This document shows positions 45,891-55,123 of a stretch of 64,000 nucleotides of DNA, in pieces. Under the pieces are notes generated by a model that searched no databases, was not told where the DNA came from, and worked only from the letters and a program-made list of their open reading frames with translations. The stretch is from contig NZ_JAKIKW010000006.1 of the NCBI RefSeq assembly GCF_023283945.1, positions 1 through 64,000 on the forward strand, read 5' to 3'. Both the position numbers and the translations under genes were made by a program. Source of the stretch: Shewanella gelidimarina (GTDB taxonomy: Bacteria > Pseudomonadota > Gammaproteobacteria > Enterobacterales > Shewanellaceae). The stretch's first letter is position 1, and each line of letters begins with the position of its first letter.

Positions 45891-46649
45891 TTAAAGTGTA
45901 AATCCGTCATCAATGACAATATTTTGCCCAGTGACATATTGTGCCTGCGCTGATAACAAAAACACGATAGCGCCATTGATATCCTTTGGCGACAGCATGC
46001 CTTGCCCATGAGTTTTCTCTCTATAGGCAGCTATAAAGGCTTCAGGCTGGCCATCAAGAATACCGCCAGGGCTGACACTATTGACTCTAAAGCGACTGTC
46101 TTTAACATAAGAGGTCGCATATTTTCCGAGGTGCAACAGTGCTGATTTAATTGCGGCATACTCTACTGGCATCGTCATCGGAGTTTTTTCATAGATAGAG
46201 AACTTCGGCGCACAAACGCCGTAGATCGACGATATGTTAACAACAGACAGTGGAGACTGCTGTTTGATAAACTGGGCTGCACATTGTTGGATAAACAAAA
46301 ACGAAGAACCTAAGTGCAGCGATAGATTGTCATTAAAGCTCGCTAAACTCACGTCTAAGAAATGGGCGCCATACTGTTTGTTTCTGGGGTAGGTGCAGTT
46401 TACCGCGCCGCAAATTTTTTGTTGTTGCACAAAAAATTGCTGCATCGCTTGTTCATCGGTTGAATCCAGTTCAACCAATGACAACGATGGCTCATCAATG
46501 TTGGTGAGTGGTGCTAACCGAGCTGACATTGCAGCTAAATTCAGGTCGGTGGCGATGACTTGAGCGCCTTGCGCCAGAATGGCCGCCGTCACTTGCGAGC
46601 CCAACAGCCCGCCTGCACCTGTGACTAAAATGGTTGTATTTTCTAACAT
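45891..46649 (-). CDS. SDR oxidoreductase of the nonulosonate cluster
   Basis: 252 residues. Rossmann GAGGLLGSQVT, catalytic Ser in VVNISSIYGV and Y-A-A-I-K (YxxxK). It overlaps the CMP-sugar synthetase gene by 7 nt, indicating coupling. Similar SDRs occur next to CMP-legionaminate synthetase in other bacteria (PtmA position); its reaction in the pathway is not established by sequence. Confidence 0.82.
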   Translation of the reverse strand: MLENTTILVTGAGGLLGSQVTAAILAQGAQVIATDLNLAAMSARLAPLTNIDEPSLSLVELDSTDEQAMQQFFVQQQKICGAVNCTYPRNKQYGAHFLDVSLASFNDNLSLHLGSSFLFIQQCAAQFIKQQSPLSVVNISSIYGVCAPKFSIYEKTPMTMPVEYAAIKSALLHLGKYATSYVKDSRFRVNSVSPGGILDGQPEAFIAAYREKTHGQGMLSPKDINGAIVFLLSAQAQYVTGQNIVIDDGFTL

Positions 46650-47341
46650 AAGGCTCCAGGGGTACTCAATACTGCTTCTGCAAGTTTAAAGTCATAGATA
46701 TCATCAATGTCGATGGCGCGCTCTTTTGGCACAATAGTGTGTACCACATCACCTGCGAAGAGTGCGGTTTGCTGCAAGATGTAGGCGGGTTTTACCGCAT
46801 AAACCACGGTGGTGATATCGTAAATCGTAGGGGCATCTTGGCGGCGAAACACGCCTGATGCACTCTTGTTGACAAGCTCTACGCCGCCGGATGCTGTCTC
46901 TTTTACCATGTTGAAATAGGGGCTGCGGTTTGCAGGTGTCGTAGAGATACAGATATCAGCGCCGCTGTCTTGCAGTTTAGTGATTGCCGCCTCGACATCC
47001 GCCACACTTCGCAGTGGACTGGTGGCGGGCAAGCTAACAAACTGGTTAAACTCGCCGTAGCGTTCAGTGACCCATTTAACTGCATGTTGCCATGCTAACC
47101 ATTCTTGCGAGTCGTCACGGGCTAACTCCGCAGGTCGATGGATGATCTCTGCGCCAGCGCGCGCGCCGATGTCAGCAATCTCTGCATCGTCGGTGGAAAT
47201 AAAGACCTTAGATATGCCAGGTACTTGCAGCGCTGTTTCGATGGAGAAAACGATAAGCGGTTTACCACACAGTGGCTTAATGTTTTTTCTAGGTAGCCCT
47301 TTAGAACCACCACGGGCAAAGATGAATGCGTACTGTTTCAT
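46643..47341 (-). CDS. CMP-nonulosonic acid synthetase (NeuA/LegF-like)
   Basis: 232 residues. FIFARGGSKGLPRKNIKPLCGKPL is the cytidylyltransferase signature of CMP-sialic acid-type synthetases, with 'HRPAELARDDSQ' and 'LPATSPLRSVADVEAAI' completing the nucleotide and metal site. It activates the nonulosonic acid as the CMP-sugar. ATG 47341 overlaps the upstream stop (ATGA), and GGGA lies about 8 nt before it; the frame opens 15 nt upstream. Confidence 0.92.
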   Translation of the reverse strand: MKQYAFIFARGGSKGLPRKNIKPLCGKPLIVFSIETALQVPGISKVFISTDDAEIADIGARAGAEIIHRPAELARDDSQEWLAWQHAVKWVTERYGEFNQFVSLPATSPLRSVADVEAAITKLQDSGADICISTTPANRSPYFNMVKETASGGVELVNKSASGVFRRQDAPTIYDITTVVYAVKPAYILQQTALFAGDVVHTIVPKERAIDIDDIYDFKLAEAVLSTPGALC

Positions 47342-48318
47342 TGCACTTTCCCCCAAGTTGCTTGCTGTTTTATTTGGCTAATAAGTCTAAGCGTTTGATG
47401 GGCGTCTTTGACTGAGTCTAGGTTGGCGTCATTGCGCGCAATGCGAGAGGTGAAGTCATTCAGCATATTGATATACATCTTATTCTTGTCCCAGTCTGCG
47501 GCTTGATAAAGTATTTTTGTTTCAGCTGCGCTGTAGAGGGTGAGTGTGTTACTGATTAAGTTCCAATGCAGTCGCCCCGTTGAGCCAATAAAGGTACACT
47601 CACGCTGAGGTTGTTTCTGCAAAAAGTCTAAGTGCACGTTACACACAGTGCCTTGGGTATTGGTCAGCACTAAATCGGCAATCTCTTCAACGTCTAAGGC
47701 CAGCTCTTTGCTGGTTCTGAGCTGCGCATATTGGCAGGTTAACGGCCCTAAAAACCATTGCAGATAATCGAGCTCGTGACTTAACTCTAATAAAGCGCCG
47801 CCACCAAGCTGAGAATTAGCCGATACAGATGCTGAATAATGCTTATTTGGCCGCCAGTCAGGCAAGTATTGGCCAACACTGGCTGAGCAGTGGTAGATCT
47901 CGCCAATAATCTTGTTGCCTAAGTGCTTTTTAAGCTCAATAGCCGAGCTTAAATAGCGTAAGCAATAGCCGATATGGACAGGGCTTTGCTGCTGTAAGGC
48001 AAGATCCAGTAACAGCTGCGCACCATCCAAGCTATCACTTAATGGTTTTTCGACGACAACCGCAATATTAGCCTCGATAAAGATCATTGCGTGTGCTAAA
48101 TGGCAAGACGCAGGAGAGGCAATTACGACTAAGTCGGGAGCAAGACCTAACAGGGTGTCAATGTCATTGCAAAAAAAGTCGGCGCACTCAACGGGTATAT
48201 TGGGTGTGCGGCCACTGGCTGACACGGCAATAATTGTCGCCTCAGGGTAGAGGTGTTTTAGGTTTTTTCTGTGGCGCAGTGCAATGTTGCCAAGGCCAAT
48301 AACTGCAATGTTATTCAT
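47338..48318 (-). CDS. Gfo/Idh/MocA family oxidoreductase
   Basis: 326 residues. The N-terminal nucleotide-binding fold (IAVIGLGNIALRHRKNL) and the conserved EKP motif (VVEKPLSDSLDGA) mark this NAD(P)-dependent sugar dehydrogenase family. It acts on a sugar nucleotide or sugar phosphate here; which one is unknown. ATG 48318 is chosen, 2 bp after the preceding stop; the frame extends to 48339 within the upstream gene. Confidence 0.85.
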   Translation of the reverse strand: MNNIAVIGLGNIALRHRKNLKHLYPEATIIAVSASGRTPNIPVECADFFCNDIDTLLGLAPDLVVIASPASCHLAHAMIFIEANIAVVVEKPLSDSLDGAQLLLDLALQQQSPVHIGYCLRYLSSAIELKKHLGNKIIGEIYHCSASVGQYLPDWRPNKHYSASVSANSQLGGGALLELSHELDYLQWFLGPLTCQYAQLRTSKELALDVEEIADLVLTNTQGTVCNVHLDFLQKQPQRECTFIGSTGRLHWNLISNTLTLYSAAETKILYQAADWDKNKMYINMLNDFTSRIARNDANLDSVKDAHQTLRLISQIKQQATWGKVQ

Positions 48319-48320
48319 GC

Positions 48321-49373
48321 TTAAAAGCCCAAGGTACAAACATCAACTTGCGCCTGTTTAAAGTCATCCATACGGCCAATATCGAGCCAATATTCATGAA
48401 TAGGATACATAAGTACATTGCCATTATCGGCTATTTTACTCTCTAATAAGCTTGGCATGTCGACATACACATTCGGCTCAACGTTACCGATAAGCTCTGG
48501 ATTGATAACATAAATCCCCGCATTAACAAAAAAGCGCTGAATAGGTTTTTCGGTCATCTGTGTGATCCTATTGCCTTCTCCATTAATGACACCGTAGGGG
48601 ATCTGATAGTCGTACTCGCGCACGCACATGGTGGCATCAGATTGGTTTTCGTCATGAAACTTGAGTAACAGCTGAAAATCGACCTTGGTGAGGATATCGC
48701 CATTCATCACAATTGTCGGTAGCGCAGGTGTCTCTTTAGGCAGCATGCCCACTGCGCCGCCAGTCCCTAATGGCGTATCTTCATGCAGATAGGTGATGTT
48801 AATGTTCCATTTGCTGCCGTCGCCAAAGTAGTCCCTTATCTGCTCTGGCATATAATGCGTCGACAGATAAAAATTGGAAAACCCAGCCTGAATAAAGTTG
48901 CTGATTGCGATCTCAAGTAACGGCTTATCACCGACTTTTAGCATAGGTTTTGGACAACAGTCGGTTAATGGCTTTAAGCGTGTGCCAAAGCCTCCTGCCA
49001 TGATCAGTACTCGGTTTTCAAATTGGGTTTGTTGTTGGACACTTTTTAAGGTTTCTAAATCTATCAGAATCCCATCTTTAACGATCGGTATCGCCAAAAT
49101 GCTGTGTTGTTGCATCAGCGCCAGCAATTGCTTTTTTGACACCATCGGTGAGGCGGTTCTTGGCTCAGTATTCATTACCAGTGTCACCTTGGCGTCGAGT
49201 GACAAATTGTCCAGTAAACCACGGCGTATATCGCCATCGGTGATCACACCAAGCAGGTGTAGTTTCGCATCGGTAACGAGGGCCACTTGCAGCGCTTGTG
49301 AGTTTATTAACGCTAATGCGTCTCTTAATGACTGCTGCGGCGATAGGATGACCTTGCTTAGAATATCACTCAT
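48321..49373 (-). CDS. CBS-domain nucleotidyltransferase (PtmE-like)
   Basis: 350 residues. Residues about 1-120 hold two CBS repeats (ALVTDAKLHLLGVITDGDIRR, LAIPIVKDGILI), and about 121-350 a sugar-1-phosphate nucleotidyltransferase with MAGGFGTRLKPLTD, PKPML and NGDIL. The same fusion is the guanylyltransferase PtmE of the Campylobacter legionaminate pathway, which makes GDP-linked precursors. This points to a GDP-sugar route here; the nucleotide specificity is inferred. It starts directly after the acetyltransferase stop. Confidence 0.87.
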   Translation of the reverse strand: MSDILSKVILSPQQSLRDALALINSQALQVALVTDAKLHLLGVITDGDIRRGLLDNLSLDAKVTLVMNTEPRTASPMVSKKQLLALMQQHSILAIPIVKDGILIDLETLKSVQQQTQFENRVLIMAGGFGTRLKPLTDCCPKPMLKVGDKPLLEIAISNFIQAGFSNFYLSTHYMPEQIRDYFGDGSKWNINITYLHEDTPLGTGGAVGMLPKETPALPTIVMNGDILTKVDFQLLLKFHDENQSDATMCVREYDYQIPYGVINGEGNRITQMTEKPIQRFFVNAGIYVINPELIGNVEPNVYVDMPSLLESKIADNGNVLMYPIHEYWLDIGRMDDFKQAQVDVCTLGF

Positions 49374-50024
49374 TTAAAACCTACTCTTGGTGTGTGAACG
49401 CTGACCATAGACAATTGAATTTTCAGGAACATCTTTGGTGACAATGGCGCCCGCGGCAATCACACTATTCGCGCCGATGCACACCCCTTGAATGATGCTG
49501 GCACCAGTGCCGATGTGCACATTGTTGCCAGTGTGCACACTGCCAGAGAGCGTTGCACCAGGAGCGATATGGTTATGGCAACCAATTTGGCAGTCATGTT
49601 CGATAATCGCGCCGGAATTAATAATGCTGTTAGCGCCGATCTGTGCATAGGTTTGTACAATGGCGCCGTTAAACACTTGCGCGCCAGACTCAAGCGTTGC
49701 GTAGGGCGACACCATAGCCGAGCCGCTAAGGGTCGTGTCAAACTCATAACCAAGCTGGCTAAATTCGTTAAAAAGACGCTGACGTAGTAACGCCGCTTTG
49801 TTGGCTTGTGGTAACGAGCCAATACCATTGACTAATACAACTTCAGCGATATCAAACTGCAAAACATCATTGTCATTGCTGAGCAGGTCAATACTGCTAA
49901 GCAACGGGTACGGGCTTGCCGTTGGGCTAATGACAGCGATTATTTCCCGCTGTTGTTGCAGTAACATGTCGGCAAGCACACAAGCGTGGCCACCGGCACC
50001 CAGTAGCACAATCGATTTAGTCAT
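49374..50024 (-). CDS. NeuD/PglD-family sugar acetyltransferase
   Basis: 216 residues. An N-terminal Rossmann-like part (KSIVLLGAGGHACVLADML) is followed by hexapeptide repeats (NSIINSGAIIEHDCQIG with the conserved H-D, NHIAPGATLSG, VHIGTGASIIQG, NSVIAAGAIVTKDV). It probably N-acetylates the amino-sugar intermediate (LegH-like role). ATG 50024 has GAGG 7 nt upstream and overlaps the neuB end by 8 nt; a GTG lies 12 nt earlier. Confidence 0.87.
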   Translation of the reverse strand: MTKSIVLLGAGGHACVLADMLLQQQREIIAVISPTASPYPLLSSIDLLSNDNDVLQFDIAEVVLVNGIGSLPQANKAALLRQRLFNEFSQLGYEFDTTLSGSAMVSPYATLESGAQVFNGAIVQTYAQIGANSIINSGAIIEHDCQIGCHNHIAPGATLSGSVHTGNNVHIGTGASIIQGVCIGANSVIAAGAIVTKDVPENSIVYGQRSHTKSRF

Positions 50025-51090
50025 AAATAACCTCACCCGCAGCGTAATCTTTATCGGCGATGCAGTTCATTAGCTGCCAATACCTATGTGGGCTCATGCC
50101 TGTGCCAGGGCGTTTTATCTCGATATTGTCTGCACAAAAGCGCTCGCCTTTACTAATCGTTTTGCTGGTCACCAAACTCTTTCTGGCCACGGTTATATTT
50201 TTAAGCTCAGATGCTTGTGGCTGCTTAATGCCATCACCCAGTGCCAATGCTACAGCGCGAATCGCATCTACCATATCGGTCAACTCATCAGGCTCTAACG
50301 ACGCTTTATGGTCAGGGCCGGGCAGGGTGTTATCGAGGGTGAAATGCTTTTCGATAACACAAGCGCCCAGTACAGTGGCTGCAATCGGAATGGTTAAGCC
50401 CTGAGAGTGATCCGAATAGCCAACCGCTAATTGAAAAGCGTTGGCCAGAGTACTCATGGCGCGCAAATTAATTTCATTAAAAGGTGCGGGATACTCAGTG
50501 GTACAGTGCAGCAGGGTGACTTTGGCTTTTAACGCCAGTTGGCCTTCAGCTGAGTTAAACGCGGCGTTGAAAGCGGCATTATTGGGTTGTGCATTGGCGT
50601 TAGACACCAGCCCAAACGCAATCACGCTCAGTGCCGATTGCACTTCCGCAAGCGTTGACATACCCGTTGATAAAATCAATTCGCAGCTAGTGCGGGCGTG
50701 CGCCAGTATAAAGGGCGCATTGGTGATCTCGCCCGAGGCAATCTTTAACCGCGGTAGTTTAAGTTGCTGCACTAAAAAATCTAAGCTTTGAAAATCAAAA
50801 GCGGTCGACATAAATTCGATGCCAAGACGATGGCAATGGGCGATTAAACGCAGGTGAGCATCATAGCTAAGTTCGAGCCGACTTAGCATCGACAACTGTG
50901 ACTCAACCTTATTGGTATTCGTCACCTGATACTCAGCTTGTTTAGCATCTGCCGTCACTAAGCTTTTGGCGTTGAAGGTTTGAAACTTGACGATGTCAGC
51001 GCCCGCACGATGCGCAGCGTTGATCAACGCCATCGCTAATAATTCATCGCCATTATGGTTAACGCCAGCTTCAGCAATAATTAGGGGCAT
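50017..51090 (-). CDS. Nonulosonic acid synthase (NeuB/LegI/PseI family)
   Basis: 357 residues. IIAEAGVNHNGDELLA is the NeuB signature; KFQTF, LKIASGEITN, LILSTGMSTLAEV and GYSDHS form the TIM-barrel active site. The C-terminal SAF/antifreeze-like domain (SLVTSKTISKGERF…IKRPGTGMSPHRYW) is present. It condenses an N-acetyl sugar with phosphoenolpyruvate to the nine-carbon acid. It is 1 bp from the neuC-type gene. Context (LegC, NeuC, PtmE-like) favours legionaminic over sialic acid. Confidence 0.93.
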   Translation of the reverse strand: MPLIIAEAGVNHNGDELLAMALINAAHRAGADIVKFQTFNAKSLVTADAKQAEYQVTNTNKVESQLSMLSRLELSYDAHLRLIAHCHRLGIEFMSTAFDFQSLDFLVQQLKLPRLKIASGEITNAPFILAHARTSCELILSTGMSTLAEVQSALSVIAFGLVSNANAQPNNAAFNAAFNSAEGQLALKAKVTLLHCTTEYPAPFNEINLRAMSTLANAFQLAVGYSDHSQGLTIPIAATVLGACVIEKHFTLDNTLPGPDHKASLEPDELTDMVDAIRAVALALGDGIKQPQASELKNITVARKSLVTSKTISKGERFCADNIEIKRPGTGMSPHRYWQLMNCIADKDYAAGEVIYD

Positions 51091-51091
51091 C

Positions 51092-52255
51092 TTAGTCAGT
51101 TACCTCGATATCAAAGAAGGACTTAGCCGAGCTTGTTGTCATCGACTTTATAATCTCTTTTATGCTGCCACTGGCATCACCTTGCCGATAAGGGTTATCG
51201 ACAGGTTGTATTTTTAAAGCGGCACCCATGTTTAAGGTTTGCGCAATAGCATCACTGATAGCCTCAGTGTTGGGCTTTGCATTAATCACGCTACTCGCAG
51301 CCAGTCGGCCTTTTTGGCGTTCACCAATATCAACACTGGGCACATTAAAAGAAGGAACCTCAATAACACCGCTAGATGAGTTACCAATGACTACCGCAGC
51401 ATGTTTTACCGCACTGAGGTAGCGGATCTGTCCAAGCGATGGGATCGCCAATACTCGGCCATTAGACTGGTCGGCATAAGCTTCTAATAGCGGTATAAGC
51501 CCTCTGCCACCATTGTCAGCATTAGGATAAGTGAGGATCACTTGGTGCGACGGAAACTGGTTCAATGCCTCAAGCAAGGCGTTAAAGGTTGCTTCAGCAG
51601 GTTCAGAGGCTAACGTAACAGGATGATAGGTCACAACAAAATAAGGCTGCGTCAGCGCAAAGTTAATTGAACTGGCTAAGGCTTCAACGCTTAACAATGT
51701 ACTGCGATGAATATGGTCTAAGCCAATAGCACCAATATTATGAACCTGCTTTGGCTGTTCACCCATTTGAATTACGCGCTTTCGATAGATCTCTGTTGAG
51801 GTGCAGTGCACGTGGCTAAGTTTGGTGATCGCATGGCGAATGGCATCATCATAAGCGCCTTCGGTAATTTCGCCGCCATGGATATGCACTATCGGAATAG
51901 TTAATACCGTTGCAGTTTGGGCAATGGCTAAGGCTTCAAAACGGTCGCCTAATACCACTAATGCACTTGGCTGTAATCGACTCAGCGATTCAGCAAAACT
52001 TATCATCCCCAGCCCCATGCTTTTAGCGGTGCCTACGGCAGAGTTGGACGATAATAAGATCTCTACTTTCTCGTCGATATTAAACCCATCAGCCTCAATT
52101 TGCTGATAGGTTTCGCCAAACTCAGGTGATAAATGGCTGCCAGAAACAATTAACTGTAACTGCAGTTCGGGATCGGCTTCAATGGATTTTAACAGCCAAT
52201 AAAGTAACCCATAGTCGGCACGTGTGCCGCTAAAAACTGCTATTTTCTTAGCCAT
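51092..52255 (-). CDS. Hydrolysing nucleotide-sugar 2-epimerase (NeuC/LegG)
   Basis: 387 residues. 'KIAVFSGTRADYGLLYWLLKSI' is the NeuC start; VVLGDRFEALAIAQ, HIHGGEITEGAYDD, and GNSSSGVIEVPSFNVPSVDIG with the catalytic and UDP-binding residues follow. It removes the nucleotide and epimerises C2 to give the manno-configured sugar for the synthase. It overlaps the LegC gene by 8 nt. Confidence 0.92.
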   Translation of the reverse strand: MAKKIAVFSGTRADYGLLYWLLKSIEADPELQLQLIVSGSHLSPEFGETYQQIEADGFNIDEKVEILLSSNSAVGTAKSMGLGMISFAESLSRLQPSALVVLGDRFEALAIAQTATVLTIPIVHIHGGEITEGAYDDAIRHAITKLSHVHCTSTEIYRKRVIQMGEQPKQVHNIGAIGLDHIHRSTLLSVEALASSINFALTQPYFVVTYHPVTLASEPAEATFNALLEALNQFPSHQVILTYPNADNGGRGLIPLLEAYADQSNGRVLAIPSLGQIRYLSAVKHAAVVIGNSSSGVIEVPSFNVPSVDIGERQKGRLAASSVINAKPNTEAISDAIAQTLNMGAALKIQPVDNPYRQGDASGSIKEIIKSMTTSSAKSFFDIEVTD

Positions 52256-53423
52256 TATTGCTCCCTATTGAGGTTGGTGAACTCGGTAAGTTGATGAGTC
52301 TAGACTCTATCATTTCAGAGTGACTTAATGGGCCTCTCATCGCATTTTTGAACATAGGCAAACGATGCATAAGCTGCCACACTGGGCGGGTCATTACGTT
52401 TTCTTCGTTGGTGGCTTTCAGCAACTGTTCACGGCTGTGCTTATCGGGGCAGATCACCGCATTTAACCAGTAGTTAGCGCGGGCATAATCAGGCTCTTGT
52501 ACAAATTGCAGATCGCTGCCACTAAAAAAGTCTCGATAATGCTCGGCAAGTTTGCGTTTTTGCTTCAAAAATAGTGGTAGCGATTCAAGCTGAGCACAAC
52601 CAAGCGCAGCATTGAGGTTTGGCATCCGGTAATTAAACCCTGCTTCATCGTGATAAAACTCATAAGGGTGAGGGACTTTGGCGGTAGTGGTAATGTGTTT
52701 AGCCCGCTCACCATTAACTTGATTATTCGCCAGCAACATACCACCGCCACCAGTGGTGATAATTTTATTACCATTAAAACTCAGTGCGGCAAAGTCACCA
52801 AAGGTTCCAGTATGGTGGCCTTTATAATAAGAGCCAAGGCTCTCAGCTGCATCTTCAATTAAACAAAGATTCCAACGAAGGCAAATAGCTTTTAGTTCAT
52901 CTAGCTCTACGGGGTGTCCAAATGTATGCATAGGTAAAACGGCCTTAATAATCTGCTTGGTCTTTTTATGGACACACAGTCCGAGAGCATTGATATAGGC
53001 ATGCTGCTCAAGATAGGCCAGAGTAGCGACAGGGCAAAGCCCCAAGCTCTTTGGAGAAATATCTACAAAAATAGGCTCTGCACCCATGTGATAAAGACTA
53101 TTACAGGTTGCCACGAAGGTAAGCGCTTGGGTAATCACTAAGTTGCTACTTTGCACATTTGCCATATAGAGTGCGGTATGTAGAGCGCTGCTACCGCTGC
53201 TGGTCGCTGTCGCTTTTGTACAACCAGTAAAAGATTCGATCTCACTTTCAAATTTATTGACATATATACCGACACTAGACACGAAAGTGCTTGCGATAGT
53301 ATCGGCAACGTAAGCTTGTTCATTGCCAGTAAACTGTGGTGCATGCAGAGGGATAAACTCATTGGTTTGGTAAGTATCCCGAATAAAAGCGATTAGCGAC
53401 TGGCTTAACATTTGAGTATCCAT
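52248..53423 (-). CDS. LegC family aminotransferase
   Basis: 391 residues, PLP-dependent DegT/DnrJ/EryC1 fold. The beginning FIPLHAPQFTGNEQAYV… with VSSVGIYVNKFE is the LegC pattern. The PLP lysine is in ALSFNGNKIITTGGGG, with DAAESLGSYYKG upstream. It aminates the 4-keto sugar made by the dehydratase. It follows that gene directly, 12 bp after its stop. Confidence 0.9.
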   Translation of the reverse strand: MDTQMLSQSLIAFIRDTYQTNEFIPLHAPQFTGNEQAYVADTIASTFVSSVGIYVNKFESEIESFTGCTKATATSSGSSALHTALYMANVQSSNLVITQALTFVATCNSLYHMGAEPIFVDISPKSLGLCPVATLAYLEQHAYINALGLCVHKKTKQIIKAVLPMHTFGHPVELDELKAICLRWNLCLIEDAAESLGSYYKGHHTGTFGDFAALSFNGNKIITTGGGGMLLANNQVNGERAKHITTTAKVPHPYEFYHDEAGFNYRMPNLNAALGCAQLESLPLFLKQKRKLAEHYRDFFSGSDLQFVQEPDYARANYWLNAVICPDKHSREQLLKATNEENVMTRPVWQLMHRLPMFKNAMRGPLSHSEMIESRLINLPSSPTSIGSNNG

Positions 53424-53435
53424 AATGGCGTTAAG

Positions 53436-54626
53436 TTACATTTTTTCATCAAGGGACTTCCCGGTTTCTTTATGTCCAAATTCAGGTAGCACTTGCTGAA
53501 ATAGAGTAACTAATTGGGCTTTATCCCAAGCTTTTTTATTTTTCATCGATTGAATTTCAGAGGTAAATTGTTCAAGTAATGCTTGCTCATATTGAAGCGT
53601 GTTTTTAATTATTCCCAGCTCTTTAAAGCGTTCCATATCTAGTGTTTCTCTATCGGTGAAGAACTCTTCAATATCTTTTTCACCAGAGGTATCGCTAGCA
53701 CTGAAATAACAAGGCCACTTCCCTAATGCAGGCAGTGATTTAACTAAGGTTCTTGACTCTTCCTCACTTTGACATTCAATGGGTTGGTAGCCTTGAGCGA
53801 TAAGGAATCTTTTTGCTATATCGGCAAAAGATATTAGATGAAGTGACTCATCCAATTTGGGGAAGAAAATATCTCTATTATCGCCGAAGATACATGACAT
53901 CAAACATAACTCTCCTGACTCTTTTGCCGTGACAAAATATCGACGAATATCGTTAGGAGCGACAATTGGTTGTTGTTTGCTGAGACGTTGCCTAAAACTG
54001 TGCAGCAATGAACCATCAGAAAAAGCAACATTAGCGAATCGTGCGGTAGAAATATTAATGTCTTTGCTGCGTCTCATTAAAAACATTTCCATGATCCGTT
54101 TGGAGGCGCCCATCATATTGACAGGGTTGGCTGCTTTATCCGTCGAAACACAGAAATATTTTTTTACACCTGAAGCGATAGACTGCTCAATAGTTTTATC
54201 AGTATTTAGCACATTAACATCAACTAAACGCATCAAAGTGAAAGGGTCTTTTTCACTGCGGACATGTTTTAGTGCTGACAGGTTTAACACATAATCATAT
54301 TGACCATCGAATGCTATCAAAGCGTCATATTCGATAGAGTTGATGTCCAATGCAAAGGTTTGAAAGTCACCTTGAATATAGCCATATGAACTTCTTATAT
54401 CTCTAACCAGTTCAGCTAAGTTGTTTTCACTGAGGTCGACAACATGCAGTTTTAGAGGAGAGCGTTTAAAGATCTCTTTTGTGACTGCTTGCCCAATAGA
54501 GCCTGCGCCACCTAGCACAAGAAAGCGTGATTGACTCACCGCTTGTAAAAGCGCTAGTCCATTGTCGCTAATGTCGGATGAAAACAAAGGCTTTTCTCTG
54601 CCTATCAGTTTCAAGGTGTTTGTCAT
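53436..54626 (-). CDS. FlaA1/CapD-like nucleotide-sugar 4,6-dehydratase
   Basis: 396 residues. Extended SDR with VLGGAGSIGQAV at the cofactor site, LNLSALKHVRSEKDPF, and STDKAANPVNMMGASKRIME, the dehydratase motif where a Met replaces the usual Tyr before the GASK lysine. It begins the sugar pathway, making a 4-keto-6-deoxy sugar (LegB position). The last about 60 residues are a helical tail. ATG 54626 is preferred; a GTG lies 12 nt upstream. It is the first gene of the leftward cluster and follows an RpoN-type promoter. Confidence 0.87.
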   Translation of the reverse strand: MTNTLKLIGREKPLFSSDISDNGLALLQAVSQSRFLVLGGAGSIGQAVTKEIFKRSPLKLHVVDLSENNLAELVRDIRSSYGYIQGDFQTFALDINSIEYDALIAFDGQYDYVLNLSALKHVRSEKDPFTLMRLVDVNVLNTDKTIEQSIASGVKKYFCVSTDKAANPVNMMGASKRIMEMFLMRRSKDINISTARFANVAFSDGSLLHSFRQRLSKQQPIVAPNDIRRYFVTAKESGELCLMSCIFGDNRDIFFPKLDESLHLISFADIAKRFLIAQGYQPIECQSEEESRTLVKSLPALGKWPCYFSASDTSGEKDIEEFFTDRETLDMERFKELGIIKNTLQYEQALLEQFTSEIQSMKNKKAWDKAQLVTLFQQVLPEFGHKETGKSLDEKM

Positions 54627-54746
54627 AATATTTCTCACTAACCTTTGTATTTCAACAGCAAATAGAGTGTCGTCATACTTTAAATAAATATGGCTTTGAT
54701 TCTATATTATTCTTAGCTAGAAATGATTTTAATCTATTACTTGACT

Positions 54747-54763
54747 AGCAATAATTGAGCCAA
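54747..54763 (-). promoter_or_regulatory. RpoN (-24/-12) promoter of the sugar cluster
   Basis: On the minus strand TTGGCTC-AATTA-TTGCT matches TGGCAC-N5-TTGC with one mismatch and exact 10-nt GG-to-GC spacing. It is about 120 bp before the dehydratase gene. RpoN drives middle flagellar genes in Shewanella and Vibrio. The rest of 54627-54964 shows no other site. Confidence 0.6.
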
Positions 54764-54964
54764 AACAGCGATCCAAAAAGTATTATTCTTTAAGATTAAA
54801 GCGGAAAGGTATAATAGTTATATTATCAACGTGTTATAGAAATAAAACTGATGAAAAAATGAATTTAGATAAGGCTTCTGAATGAATCGCAGTAATTTTG
54901 TAGGATATAGTGTCGTAAATTTGGCGCTAGGTTTGCTTTATATGTAAATTTAGTCGAATTTATA

Positions 54965-55040
54965 TGGTCTCCCCACAGGGACTCGAACCCCGATCGATCG
55001 CTTAGGAGGCGACTGCTCTATCCTGTTGAGCTATAGGGAG
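54965..55040 (-). tRNA. tRNA-Arg (anticodon CCT)
   Basis: The minus strand folds into a cloverleaf of 76 nt: acceptor CTCCCTA/TGGGGAG, D-stem GCTC/GAGC, anticodon stem GTCGC/GCGAT with loop CTCCTAA, T-arm with TTCGAGT, and an encoded CCA. The anticodon is CCT, reading the rare Arg codon AGG. It lies between the nonulosonate cluster and flgT. Confidence 0.93.
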
Positions 55041-55123
55041 ACGTTAGTGATTATACTGGTTTTACTCCAGATGAACAGAGTGCATATAAAGTCTTTGAAT
55101 TCATTTGCTTGTTTATTGTTCGG

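Noticed and set aside
54965..55040. tRNA-Arg as the integration site of a genomic island holding the sugar cluster
   Set aside because: No integrase gene and no duplicated tRNA end were seen at the other side of the cluster.
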